Shown here: piece after piece, positions 6,909 to 15,342 of the stretch
How positions within the stretch are numbered: position 1 is the stretch's first letter
Layout: the number at the start of each line of letters is the position of its first letter
NCBI GenBank assembly: GCA_030426005.1
Contig: JAUHZM010000007.1
Location: 1 to 28,094 of the forward strand
Length of the DNA: 28,094 nt
Origin: Gammaproteobacteria bacterium
GTDB lineage: Bacteria > Pseudomonadota > Gammaproteobacteria > Arenicellales > Arenicellaceae
Direction of reading: 5' to 3'
Program-made: the position numbers and the translations under genes
Notes under the pieces: generated by a model
The model's database searches: none
The model's input: the letters and a program-made list of their open reading frames with translations, nothing else
Told to the model about the DNA's origin: nothing

Positions 6909-9173
6909 TTAGTCAATTTGAATTTCGTCTTGCGTCGCTGACGCTTTTTCAGTGGTGATCGCTTTCACCGCCTGAAAGCCTTTTGGTAATTTGCGTCCGC
7001 GTTTGCCGCGTTCGCCCATGTAGTGATCCAAGTCCTGGCCCTTCAATCGCAGGTAACGTTTACCGGCGTGGACCAGCACATGTTGCCCGCGTTTAAACGT
7101 GGTTGCACCCAGCACATACTCATCGCGTGCTTTTAACAACTTGGACGGAATATTGATAAGTTTAACACCCTTACCTTTGGCCAGCTCAGGAAGTTCAGTG
7201 ACCGGATAAATAGTCAAATAACCCGAGGTTGTCACCACCGCAATGTAGACCTGATCCAGTTCCGTAATCGGCAATGCCGGTAGCGCCTGTGCGCCCTTTG
7301 GCACACTCAAGGTCGCCTTGCCTTTTTTGTTTTTAGTGAGCATGTTTTCAATCTCACAGATAAAACCGTACCCCGCATCACTCAGCATCACATACTGGTC
7401 GTTGTCGGCGCCCATCATCACGGCCTTAAAGCTAGCGCCTGATGGTGGCGTCACACTGCTGGTTAAGGGTTCACCTTGGCCGCGCGCAGAAGGTAACTTG
7501 TGCGCAGGTACTGCATAGGTACGTCCGGTAGAATCGAGGGCGACCAACATTTGATTGGATCGACCGCGCGCTGAACTGGCATAGCCATCACCGGATTTGT
7601 AACTCAACTCACGCGGATTGATATCATGCCCTTTCGCAGCGCGAATCCAACCCTGGGTGGACAACACCGCAGTAATCGCTTCACTCGGCACCAGCTCACT
7701 GGCGTCAATGGCTTTCGCGACATCACGCTCAACGAGTGGTGAACGACGCGCATCACCAAACTCCTCGGCATCGTCCCGCAATTCATTTTTTACCAGCGTT
7801 TTTAGTCGGGCATCTGAACTTAACAGCAACTCAAGTCGCTCACGCTCTTTCTCAAGTTCGTCCTGCTCGCCGCGGATCTTCATCTCTTCGAGCTTCGCCA
7901 AATTACGCAATTTCAGATCGAGAATGGCGTCGGCTTGAATATCAGAGATACCGAACCGCGCCATCAATGCTGGCTTCGGCTTGTCTTCATTGCGGATAAT
8001 TTCGATCACTTCATCAATGTTCAGATACGCCGTCAATAAGCCTTCTAAAATATGCAGGCGGTCGACCACTTTATCGTAGCGGTATTGCAAGCGTCGACGC
8101 ACGGTCTGCAGTCGAAATGTAATCCACTCTTTAAGTGTGTCGCGCAGATTGTACACATGCGGCCGGCCGTCGAGGCCGATCATATTCATGTTAACGCGGA
8201 AGCTTTTTTCCAGATCGGTGGTGGCGAATAAGTGCCCCATCAAGGATTCCACATCGACCCGATTAGAGCGCGGCACCACCACCAGACGAATTGGATTGTC
8301 CTGATCTGATTCATCACGCAGATCCGTCACCATCGGCAGTTTTTTGGCCTGCATCTGAGCAGCAATTTGTTCCAAGACTTTAGAACCAGACGATTGATAC
8401 GGTAAGGCGTGAATCACAATATTGCCGTCTTCCATACTGTAGACCGCTCGTTGGCGCACCGAACCATTGCCGGTTTCATACATCTCTCGAATCTGCGCGC
8501 GCGGCGTGACAATTTCGGCTTCAGTCGCAAAATCCGGTGCTTGCACAAACTGACAGAGATCAGCCACGGTGGCTTTCGGGTTTTCAATCAAATGCACACA
8601 CGCATCGACTACTTCACGCACATTGTGCGGTGGAATGTCGGTTGCCATTCCGACCGCGATGCCGGAACCACCATTCAGCAAAATATTTGGCAGGCGCGCT
8701 GGCAGATTGGTAGGCTCCTGCATGGTGCCATCAAAATTCGGTTGCCAGTCGGTGGTACCTTGCCCGAGCTCCGACAACAAGCTCTGCGCATACGGTGCTA
8801 AACGGGACTCGGTATAACGCATGGCTGCAAACGACTTCGGATCATCGGTTGACCCCCAGTTGCCTTGCCCGTCAATTAAGGGGTAGCGATAACTGAATGG
8901 CTGCGCCATCAACACCATCGCCTCATAACAGGCACTGTCGCCATGCGGATGAAACTTACCCAACACATCACCAACGGTACGTGCCGATTTTTTATACTTG
9001 GCTGCGTTATGCAAACCCAACTCGGACATGGCGTACACAATCCGTCGCTGTACTGGCTTGAGGCCGTCACCGATAAACGGCAAGGCACGATCCAGTATCA
9101 CGTACATCGAGTAGTTTAGGTAAGCTTGCTCAGCGAATTCCGCCAGCGATTGTTGTTCGAGATGTGCACTCAT
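6909..9173 (-). CDS. parC: DNA topoisomerase IV subunit A
   Basis: The cleavage and rejoining subunit of topoisomerase IV (ParC2ParE2), which unlinks daughter chromosomes and relaxes supercoils. The 754 aa match the family. The catalytic tyrosine is Tyr120 in AAMRYTESRL. The quinolone region GKFHPHGDSACYEAM (72-86) has Ser80 and Glu84, the usual susceptible residues. QRRIVYAMSELGL (42-54) marks the winged-helix part, IPPHNV follows the GGSGIAVGMATD segment, and the C-terminal third is the beta-pinwheel domain. ParC, not GyrA, is favoured by the length, the E. coli ParC numbering and the short diverged C-terminal domain. parE is not next to it in this window. A MITE ends 28 bases upstream of the ATG, so the native promoter may be displaced. 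Confidence 0.95.
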   Translation of the reverse strand: MSAHLEQQSLAEFAEQAYLNYSMYVILDRALPFIGDGLKPVQRRIVYAMSELGLHNAAKYKKSARTVGDVLGKFHPHGDSACYEAMVLMAQPFSYRYPLIDGQGNWGSTDDPKSFAAMRYTESRLAPYAQSLLSELGQGTTDWQPNFDGTMQEPTNLPARLPNILLNGGSGIAVGMATDIPPHNVREVVDACVHLIENPKATVADLCQFVQAPDFATEAEIVTPRAQIREMYETGNGSVRQRAVYSMEDGNIVIHALPYQSSGSKVLEQIAAQMQAKKLPMVTDLRDESDQDNPIRLVVVPRSNRVDVESLMGHLFATTDLEKSFRVNMNMIGLDGRPHVYNLRDTLKEWITFRLQTVRRRLQYRYDKVVDRLHILEGLLTAYLNIDEVIEIIRNEDKPKPALMARFGISDIQADAILDLKLRNLAKLEEMKIRGEQDELEKERERLELLLSSDARLKTLVKNELRDDAEEFGDARRSPLVERDVAKAIDASELVPSEAITAVLSTQGWIRAAKGHDINPRELSYKSGDGYASSARGRSNQMLVALDSTGRTYAVPAHKLPSARGQGEPLTSSVTPPSGASFKAVMMGADNDQYVMLSDAGYGFICEIENMLTKNKKGKATLSVPKGAQALPALPITELDQVYIAVVTTSGYLTIYPVTELPELAKGKGVKLINIPSKLLKARDEYVLGATTFKRGQHVLVHAGKRYLRLKGQDLDHYMGERGKRGRKLPKGFQAVKAITTEKASATQDEIQID

Positions 9174-9197
9174 AGACTTTTGGGTATCCGGATATGC

Positions 9198-9363
9198 CTA
9201 AGGAAGCTCTGCAAAAATCATGACCGGTAACTTGAACCGCAGGAAATCCGAACTTTTTGTTGCGAAGCTTCGCAATGGCTAGCCATTACGCGCGTTTCGC
9301 GCCTCAATTTCGAATTTCCTGCGGCCCAATTTGCTCGCCCAGATTTATGCAGAGCTTCCCTAA
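9198..9363. mobile_element. MITE-like element with terminal inverted repeats and CTAA target duplication
   Basis: A 158-bp non-coding element (9202-9359). Its ends are GGAAGCTCTGCA (9202-9213) and TGCAGAGCTTCC (9348-9359), perfect 12-bp inverted repeats that extend to 17 of 18 matches (AAAATC against GATTTA). CTAA stands directly on both sides (9198-9201, 9360-9363) and fits a 4-bp YTAR target duplication as made by IS5-group transposases. Inside are a second inverted pair CCGCAGGAAATCCGAA / TTCGAATTTCCTGCGG (one mismatch) and the palindromes TTGCGAAGCTTCGCAA, AATGGCTAGCCATT and GCGCG-TTT-CGCGC, so the whole element can fold into a multi-arm structure. It has no ORF, so it would move only with a transposase from elsewhere. 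Family assignment is inferred from the duplication only. Confidence 0.82.
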
Positions 9364-9550
9364 ATTGAAACTCGACTCAGGCCAGATAAGGGCAGTTTTA
9401 AATGCCAAACATGCCTGAGCAATTAGCAACAGGAAGACTACTCAAACCGTCATCAATCAGCAATGCTAATTTACGGTTTAGCGGTATTTTCCGCCCGCAA
9501 TGAAGTTGGATTGATTACAATTAACCAATCACCACTCAACGCATTTCGGC
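9364..9550. other. Non-coding gap between the MITE and the DUF6231-like gene
   Basis: No gene is supported here. A nested inverted repeat is seen: CTCAGGC (9376-9382) / GCCTGAG (9413-9419), enclosing GGCA/TGCC arms. It probably contains promoters for parC (reverse) and the DUF6231-like gene (forward), but no convincing -35/-10 pair stands out. Confidence 0.4.
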
Positions 9551-10066
9551 ATGACTTATCCGCGCGACGTACATTTTGATATTGAAACCCTGATCAACGA
9601 TGCTCAACCGCAAACCATTTTGGCTTTGGGCGACTTTGATGCGGCCATGTTCGACGAGTACTGTGCGCAGAAAAATTTGCTCCAACAAGACTGTAAGGTA
9701 CACCACGTACCGGTCTCAGAATGCATGCACGTCATGCAGATGACGCAACGATTCGACGTTGCGGTTGCGTTCAATCTGTTCGAGCATATAGAACAACAAC
9801 AAGGCATGCAGATCCTGGCGCGGCTACGTGATGTGGTCGCAGCGCAATACTGTATCTGCCTACCGTTGGGGAACTCTACCCATCAAAGTCAGTGGCAACT
9901 AACCGATTTATTTAGCTTTGCGCTAAAGCGCGTCAACACCTACTCGACATCAGAATCGGAACTCAGTCTCTTTAAGTACAGCATTTACGATTACAAAAGC
10001 ACGCCGGATTGGCTCAACCCAGACAACTGGGCCAACCCGCAACTGTGGAATAAATTTCGCTGGTAG
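9551..10066 (+). CDS. DUF6231-like conserved hypothetical protein
   Basis: A 171-aa cytoplasmic protein with no signal peptide or membrane helix. The N-terminal half has the rhythm of a shortened methyltransferase-like Rossmann fold: QTILALGDFD (21-30), then FDVAVAFNLFEHIEQQQGMQILARLRDVVAA, which resembles strand-4/helix segments of SAM-dependent methyltransferases. The glycine-rich SAM loop is weak (LALGDF instead of GxGxG), so catalysis is doubtful. The C-terminus ends with a Trp-rich tail, DYKSTPDWLNPDNWANPQLW..FRW, which I recall from the gammaproteobacterial DUF6231 family. It stands alone between the MITE and the oxidoreductase operon. No Shine-Dalgarno is clear. Function unknown; the family name is from memory. 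Confidence 0.75.
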   Translation: MTYPRDVHFDIETLINDAQPQTILALGDFDAAMFDEYCAQKNLLQQDCKVHHVPVSECMHVMQMTQRFDVAVAFNLFEHIEQQQGMQILARLRDVVAAQYCICLPLGNSTHQSQWQLTDLFSFALKRVNTYSTSESELSLFKYSIYDYKSTPDWLNPDNWANPQLWNKFRW

Positions 10067-10236
10067 CACCATTGGTAGTAGCATTATTTTGCGTTGTAAC
10101 ACGATTGTAAAAATACAGTATACGTGCCAATAAAAGCCATGCTACCATCGAACAAATGGTTCGCGTTGCACCTCGTTCAGTGCGCGTTGAATCGTCCGCT
10201 TAACAGCAAACAAAAACAGACTGAGTACATAGCTAA

Positions 10237-12075
10237 ATGAAAGCTACTGATATCAGCAATCCGGAGTACTTTCACAAAGTAGTCGATTGCCAGTATGCGT
10301 GTCCTGCGCATACTCCCGTCCCCGAGTATATTCGTCTCATTGGTCAACGTCGTTACAGTGATGCCTACATGGTTAACTGGGAGTCGAATGTCTTCCCAGG
10401 CGTGTTGGGTCGAACCTGTGACCGTCCTTGCGAACCTGCCTGTCGGCGTGGCCGCGTGGATGAAGAACCCGTTGCGATCTGCCGCTTAAAACGCGTCGCC
10501 GCAGACCACAAAGACGATGCCAATATCGCTACCCGCTTGCCCGCCATTCCGGCGAAAAAGAATGGCAAACGCATCGCATTAATTGGTGCCGGACCAGCAT
10601 CATTAACGGTTGCGCGAGACCTGATGCCGCTTGGTTATGAAATCGACCTGTACGACGAAAATGCCAAGGCGGGCGGCTTTATGCGTAGCCAGATTCCATC
10701 CTTCCGATTACCAGAAGAAGTGCTGGATCAGGAAGTCGGATATGTACTGGATATGGGCGTAACACAAGTCTTTAATACGCGAGTAAATAGCCTTCGCGAA
10801 ATCCTCGACAAACAATATGATGCGGTATTTGTTGGTACTGGCGCACCGAAAGGCAAAGACCTGAAAATCCCTGGTCGTGAAGCTGCGGATGCTAATGTCC
10901 ACATCGGTATCAATTGGCTCGAGAGTGTGGCCTTCGAGCACACCGAGAACATTGGTAAGAAAGTGGTGATTGTTGGTGGTGGTAACACTGCGATGGATTG
11001 CTGCCGAACCGCAAAACGCATCGGTGGCGAAGAGGTGACTGTCACCGTTCGCTCAACCTATGAAGCGATGAAAGCCTCGCCCTGGGAGAAAGACGACACG
11101 CTTGCTGAAGGCATCCCGATTCTCGCCAATCACAGCCCGCGCGAATTCATTGTCGAAGATGGCAAATTAGTGGCCATGACCTTTAACGTGGTCGAATCCA
11201 GTTACGACGAAAACGGCAAACGCACGATTACGGAAACTGGTGAAATTGTCACCGTTGAATGCACCGATGCGATCATGGCCATTGGTCAGGACAACGCCTT
11301 CCCTTGGATCGAGCGCGATCTGGGTATTGAGTTCGGTGACTGGGATATGCCGGTGGTCGACAAACACAGTTTTCAGTCTACAAATCAAAAAGTGTTTTTT
11401 GGTGGCGACGCGGCCTTCGGCCCCGAAAACATCATTACTGCCGTCGCACACGGTCATCAGGCCGCCATTTCGATGGACCTGTTTTTATCTGGGAAATCTG
11501 TGCATGATGATCGTCCAGCGCCAGGCACTAATTTGGTTAGCACCAAAATGGGTATTCATGAGTGGGCTTATGATAGTCAGGTTATTGATGATGACCGGCA
11601 AGCCTCTGCACACCTGCCCGTAGAGCAAGCACTGTCGAGTCGCAAAATTGAATCGGAACTCGGCTTCTCACCCGAGATCGCCTTCACTGAAGCAGAACGT
11701 TGTTTGAATTGCGATGTTCAGACCGTGTTTGTGGAAGAAAAGTGTATCGAGTGCGATGGCTGTACAGACATCTGTCCTACCAACTGCATTACCTTTACCG
11801 AGAATGACGAAGAAGAGAATCTACGTCACAAATTAAACGCGCCTAGTAATAACAAAGAGCAGGATTTGTACGTTTCCTATGGTCTACCAACTGGCCGCGT
11901 AATGGTAAAAGACGAGGATGTGTGTCTGCATTGCGGGTTGTGCGCTGAGCGCTGCCCAACCTCCGCTTGGGACATGCAAAAATATCTGTACACCGTCACC
12001 AAGGCGGGTAACCAGCCTGCGCCGATTTTGGTCGAACAAGCCGGTCGTCGCACCAAGCAGGAGGAAGCCGCATGA
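10237..12075 (+). CDS. FAD/NAD(P)-binding iron-sulfur subunit (GltD-like) of a 2-oxoacid oxidoreductase
   Basis: Probably the NADP(H)-reacting electron-transfer subunit of the complex encoded by the next two genes. Domains in order: a GltD-type N-terminal Fe-S domain with Cys18, Cys22, Cys61, Cys65, Cys69 and Cys82; an FAD dinucleotide fold with ALIGAGPAS (114-122); an NAD(P) fold with VIVGGGNTAMD (244-254); the closing FAD motif FFGGDAAFGP (387-396); then a ferredoxin-like tail with Cys489/Cys492, CIECDGCTDIC (503-513) and CLHCGLCAERC (563-573), which should carry further clusters. The 612 aa (about 67 kDa) are longer than GltD (about 470) because of this tail. No gltB is near and the stop overlaps the start of the alpha gene by 4 bases (ATGA), so a glutamate synthase role is unlikely. 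It resembles the NADP-linked third subunit described for 2-oxoglutarate:NADP+ oxidoreductase of Azoarcus (recalled, not checked). Confidence 0.85.
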   Translation: MKATDISNPEYFHKVVDCQYACPAHTPVPEYIRLIGQRRYSDAYMVNWESNVFPGVLGRTCDRPCEPACRRGRVDEEPVAICRLKRVAADHKDDANIATRLPAIPAKKNGKRIALIGAGPASLTVARDLMPLGYEIDLYDENAKAGGFMRSQIPSFRLPEEVLDQEVGYVLDMGVTQVFNTRVNSLREILDKQYDAVFVGTGAPKGKDLKIPGREAADANVHIGINWLESVAFEHTENIGKKVVIVGGGNTAMDCCRTAKRIGGEEVTVTVRSTYEAMKASPWEKDDTLAEGIPILANHSPREFIVEDGKLVAMTFNVVESSYDENGKRTITETGEIVTVECTDAIMAIGQDNAFPWIERDLGIEFGDWDMPVVDKHSFQSTNQKVFFGGDAAFGPENIITAVAHGHQAAISMDLFLSGKSVHDDRPAPGTNLVSTKMGIHEWAYDSQVIDDDRQASAHLPVEQALSSRKIESELGFSPEIAFTEAERCLNCDVQTVFVEEKCIECDGCTDICPTNCITFTENDEEENLRHKLNAPSNNKEQDLYVSYGLPTGRVMVKDEDVCLHCGLCAERCPTSAWDMQKYLYTVTKAGNQPAPILVEQAGRRTKQEEAA

Positions 12076-13931
12076 GCCCGTTGAACACGCCGCCGGTCTT
12101 GGCGCCTGTGGTGAATGACTTTGTAGTCAAATTCGCCAACGTGAACGGTTCTGGCTCGGCCAGCGCCAACAGCATGTTTGCCAAAGCGATCTTTCGCATG
12201 GGCATTCCAGTCAGTCCACGCAATATTTTTCCATCCAATATTCAAGGTGCACCAACCTGGTATGAGGTTCGTGTTTCTGAAGCGGGTTATCTGGGCCGCC
12301 GCGGTGGGCAGGTCGAATTAATGGTGTCGGTCAACCCGCAAAGCATGGCGGAAGACGTGAACAGCGTTTGCCCTGGCGGTTACTTTTTTTACGACAACAC
12401 CTATCCGCTGGACTTCAAACTGATCCGTGACGACATCCACTACATTGGCTTGCCGCTAACGGAAATTACCAACAACACGTTCACCAATCCGCGTCAGCAA
12501 CAGCTATTCAAAAATATTATTTATGTCGGCTCACTCGCGCACCTAATTGGTATCGAGTTCAGTGCGCTTGAGAGTATCGTGAATGATACCTTTGCGCGTA
12601 AGCCAAAGCTCATTCCTCCGAACATCCAAGCTCTGCAGCTCGGCTTCGACGAAGCAAAAAAAGCCTACCCAGAGCCACTGCCATTACAACTGCGCAGCAG
12701 CAATAAAAACGATGGCAAAGTGTTGCTTGAAGGTAACGCGGCCTGTGGACTTGGAGCCGTTTATGGTGGCGCAACCGTCTGTGCCTGGTATCCGATCACG
12801 CCATCGACCTCGGTTGCGGAAGGTTTTGAAAAATACGCTAAGAAATTTCGTGTCGACCCGGAGACTGGCAAAAACAATTTCGCCATTATCCAAGCTGAAG
12901 ATGAATTGTCGGCAATCGGTATGGTGATCGGTGCCAACTGGAACGGCGCGCGCTCATTCACCGCCACCAGCGGCCCTGGCGTTTCCCTAATGCAAGAGTT
13001 CCTTGGGCTGGCGTATTTTGCCGAAGTTCCGGCGGTGTTGATTGACGTGCAGCGTACTGGCCCTTCGACCGGCATGCCAACACGCACGCAACAATCCGAT
13101 ATTCTCATTTCGGCGTACGCCTCACATGGAGACACCAAGCAAGTCTTGTTGTTCCCCTCCACACCCAAAGAGTGTTTTGAATTAACCGCGCAAGCCTTTG
13201 ACATTGCCGAACGCTTACAAACACCCGTGATCATGTTGACCGATCTAGACCTCGGCATGAATGAACATATTTGTGACGAGCTGGTTTGGGACGACGCGCG
13301 CAGCTTTGATCGTGGTAAAGTACTGTCTGCCGATGAACTCGAATCCGGCGCGCGTTTTGGACGTTATCTTGATGTCGATGGCGATGGCATTCCATATCGC
13401 ACTATAGCCGGCACACACCCAGAGAAAGGTGCGTTTTTTACCCGTGGCACGTCACGCGATGAGTACGCCGCGTACACCGAAAAAGGGGAAGCGTATCAAC
13501 GTAATATGGAGCGACTCGCAGTCAAATGGGCCACGGCACCGACTTACCTGCCAAAACCAGTCCTAACTGAACGAGACTCGAACCAGCGTATTGGTGTGAT
13601 CCATTTTGGCACTAGCCATGAAGCCACGCGTGAAGCACTCGAATCGTTAGCAGCGGCAGGACACACAGCAAATGATTTGCGCGTTCTGGCATTCCCGTTC
13701 CACGAAGAGGTCAATGCGTTTATTGAGGCGCACGACCAAGTTTTCGTGGTGGAACAGAACCGCGACGCACAGTTTAAATCGTTGTTAGTGAATGAACTGG
13801 AAATAAATCCGAAATCACTGATCTCGGTGCTGCATTACAACGGCGACCCGATCAGCGCACGAGTTATTCACGACACCATTGAAGCACACTTGGCGGCACC
13901 GATTTCGTCAGCGGCTCAGAACCGAGGCTGA
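12072..13931 (+). CDS. korA: 2-oxoacid:acceptor oxidoreductase, fused gamma-alpha subunit
   Basis: With the beta subunit it oxidatively decarboxylates a 2-oxoacid with CoA to an acyl-CoA and reduced acceptor; 2-oxoglutarate is the likeliest substrate, but this is inferred. Residues 15-200 are the gamma (CoA-domain-like) part, with NGSGSASANSMFAKAIFRMG and EAGYLGRRGGQVELMVSVNP. Residues 215-600 are the alpha part, with GNAACGLGAVYGG (221-233), YPITPSTS (240-247), EDELSAIGMVIGANWNGA, TSGPGVSLM and RTGPSTGMPT (328-337). The gamma-alpha fusion and 619 aa fit the KorA type of two-subunit oxidoreductases. Its ATG overlaps the stop of the FAD subunit by 4 bases, so translation is coupled, and beta follows after 17 bases. 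There is no sign of oxygen-protective additions. The gene name is by family likeness only. Confidence 0.88.
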   Translation: MSPLNTPPVLAPVVNDFVVKFANVNGSGSASANSMFAKAIFRMGIPVSPRNIFPSNIQGAPTWYEVRVSEAGYLGRRGGQVELMVSVNPQSMAEDVNSVCPGGYFFYDNTYPLDFKLIRDDIHYIGLPLTEITNNTFTNPRQQQLFKNIIYVGSLAHLIGIEFSALESIVNDTFARKPKLIPPNIQALQLGFDEAKKAYPEPLPLQLRSSNKNDGKVLLEGNAACGLGAVYGGATVCAWYPITPSTSVAEGFEKYAKKFRVDPETGKNNFAIIQAEDELSAIGMVIGANWNGARSFTATSGPGVSLMQEFLGLAYFAEVPAVLIDVQRTGPSTGMPTRTQQSDILISAYASHGDTKQVLLFPSTPKECFELTAQAFDIAERLQTPVIMLTDLDLGMNEHICDELVWDDARSFDRGKVLSADELESGARFGRYLDVDGDGIPYRTIAGTHPEKGAFFTRGTSRDEYAAYTEKGEAYQRNMERLAVKWATAPTYLPKPVLTERDSNQRIGVIHFGTSHEATREALESLAAAGHTANDLRVLAFPFHEEVNAFIEAHDQVFVVEQNRDAQFKSLLVNELEINPKSLISVLHYNGDPISARVIHDTIEAHLAAPISSAAQNRG

Positions 13932-13948
13932 TCTATCAGGAACTAATC

Positions 13949-15001
13949 ATGAGTTTTTACAAACCTAGTTTTCGACACCCGGATTCACCAACCAATGCCC
14001 TTGGATTAACGCGCAAAGCATACGAAGGCGGCATCTCGACCTTGTGTGCTGGCTGCGGCCATGACTCGATCAGTGCTGCGATTATTCAGGCGGTTTGGGG
14101 CTTAAATATCGAGCCACACAGGGTTGCCAAAATGTCCGGCATCGGTTGCTCTTCAAAATCTCCCAATTACTTTTTAAATAAAGCACACGGTTTTAACTCG
14201 GTGCACGGTCGGATGCCATCCGTCACCACCGGCGCAAATGTTGCAAACCGGGACCTGCTTTACATTGGGGTCAGCGGCGACGGTGACACAGCCTCGATCG
14301 GCATGGGCCAGTTCGCTCACGTGATCCGACGCAATCTGAACATGACTTACATCGTGGAAAACAACGGCTGCTACGGTCTGACCAAAGGCCAAGATTCTGC
14401 GACCGCCGACGAAGGCACACAGAGTAAAAAGGGCAAAATTAATCCGTTTGAAGCGATTGACTTGGTAGCACTCGCGTTGGAACTCGGCGCCACCTTTGTC
14501 GCACGTAGCTTTTCCGGTGACAAACAGCAATTAGTGCCGTTACTCAAAGCGGCGATGTCGCACAAAGGCTTTGCCCTCATCGACATCGTGTCACCGTGCG
14601 TCACGTTTAATAACCACCCTGGCTCAACGAAAAGTTACGACTACACGCGCGAGCATGTCGAAGCCGGTGCGGTGGTCGACTTTGTGCCGATGGCGCAAGA
14701 GATAACACTGGATCAAATCCAAGGCTCGACTCAAAACGTGACGCTGCATAATGGTGACTCCGTCCAACTCAGCAAATTGAGCGACAATTACGATCCGACT
14801 GATCGTGTCAGAGCGATTCAAACTTTGCACGAGCACAAAGCCAAGGATCGCCTGCTCACTGGCTTAATTTATTTGGAACCTGAGTCAGAGAACTTCCACG
14901 ATATTCTGAATATTCCAGACACGCCATTGAACCAGCTGGATCAAACTACTTTGTGCCCCGGTTCAGACGCACTGGCACAAATCAACCAAGGTCTGAAATA
15001 A
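13949..15001 (+). CDS. korB: 2-oxoacid:acceptor oxidoreductase, beta (TPP) subunit
   Basis: The thiamine pyrophosphate and [4Fe-4S] subunit that pairs with the preceding gene. The TPP/Mg2+ motif runs from GDGDT (110-114) to ENN (137-139). Four cysteines fit the cluster of this family: Cys33 and Cys36 in TLCAGCGHDS, Cys67 in GIGCSSK, and Cys217 in SPCVTFNNH. At 350 aa it is slightly longer than the short KorB proteins (about 280-300), with an added C-terminal tail after about residue 300. AGGA lies 8 bases before the ATG, a good ribosome site. It is the last gene of the operon; a 10-bp-stem hairpin follows 16 bases after the stop. Intact motifs suggest an active enzyme; whether it runs oxidatively or as a carboxylase cannot be read from the sequence. 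Confidence 0.9.
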   Translation: MSFYKPSFRHPDSPTNALGLTRKAYEGGISTLCAGCGHDSISAAIIQAVWGLNIEPHRVAKMSGIGCSSKSPNYFLNKAHGFNSVHGRMPSVTTGANVANRDLLYIGVSGDGDTASIGMGQFAHVIRRNLNMTYIVENNGCYGLTKGQDSATADEGTQSKKGKINPFEAIDLVALALELGATFVARSFSGDKQQLVPLLKAAMSHKGFALIDIVSPCVTFNNHPGSTKSYDYTREHVEAGAVVDFVPMAQEITLDQIQGSTQNVTLHNGDSVQLSKLSDNYDPTDRVRAIQTLHEHKAKDRLLTGLIYLEPESENFHDILNIPDTPLNQLDQTTLCPGSDALAQINQGLK

Positions 15002-15017
15002 CGTAGACCTGGATTTA

Positions 15018-15051
15018 CCAGCCATACCACTCTAAAGGTGCGTATGGCTGG
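15018..15051 (+). terminator. Hairpin after korB, terminator-like
   Basis: Perfect 10-bp arms CCAGCCATAC (15018-15027) and GTATGGCTGG (15042-15051), with an inner CAC/GTG pair in the loop. It lies 16 bases past the korB stop. No U-run follows, so it may stop transcription only with help or protect the 3' end. Confidence 0.5.
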
Positions 15052-15061
15052 CAAACCCTTA

Positions 15062-15098
15062 ACGGAAATCACCTGACCGCCAAGGCTGTGGCTTCCGT
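15062..15098. repeat. Second inverted repeat downstream of korB
   Basis: ACGGAA (15062-15067) and TTCCGT (15093-15098) pair around a 25-base interior that has its own GCC/GGC pairing. It sits just beyond the first hairpin. No T-run or known attachment-site pattern is seen. Confidence 0.3.
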
Positions 15099-15286
15099 AA
15101 AACCACCACCTTGTCATCCAATCCATGAATCAGGGCAGATTCGTTCAGCAGCGCAACAATCAAGGACTGCGGATTTGGCGTCAGCGTAACAAAAGCAGCT
15201 TAGTTTCATATCATCAATGTTGTTGAACCTTGAGCACGAGGCATCACCAGGACACCGTCACGTTTTCGCTTGCGCAACCATCCCGC

Positions 15287-15311
15287 ATTAATGTTATACT
15301 ATTACATTAAT
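15287..15311. promoter_or_regulatory. Zur-box-like operator upstream of the MerC-like gene
   Basis: A near-perfect palindrome: TTAATGTTATA (15288-15298), centre C, TATTACATTAA (15300-15310), one mismatch between arms. It closely matches the proteobacterial Zur consensus AATGTTATA-N-TATAACATT as I know it. It contains TATACT (15295-15300), a plausible -10 box, with TTGCGC (15270-15275) as a possible -35 at a long 19-base spacing. Repression by zinc-loaded Zur would therefore block the promoter. The start codon is about 32 bases downstream. Confidence 0.72.
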
Positions 15312-15342
15312 TTGAAAACGGACTCACAGCGCGATTGTCGCC

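Larger units (their letters stand above)
15002..15342. other. 341-base intergenic region with hairpins and a regulatory site
   Basis: No gene is supported in either strand. It holds two inverted repeats (15018-15051 and 15062-15098) after korB and a Zur-like box at 15287-15311 before the MerC-like gene. The middle part (about 15100-15280) shows nothing I can name. Confidence 0.5.

Noticed and set aside
10067..10236. tRNA or small RNA in the gap before the oxidoreductase operon
   Set aside because: No cloverleaf or clear hairpin-terminator unit can be drawn; only scattered AT-rich promoter-like hexamers.
10237..12075. Glutamate synthase small subunit (gltD)
   Set aside because: The GltD-like core is there, but the protein has an extra ferredoxin tail, no gltB is near, and it overlaps 2-oxoacid oxidoreductase genes.
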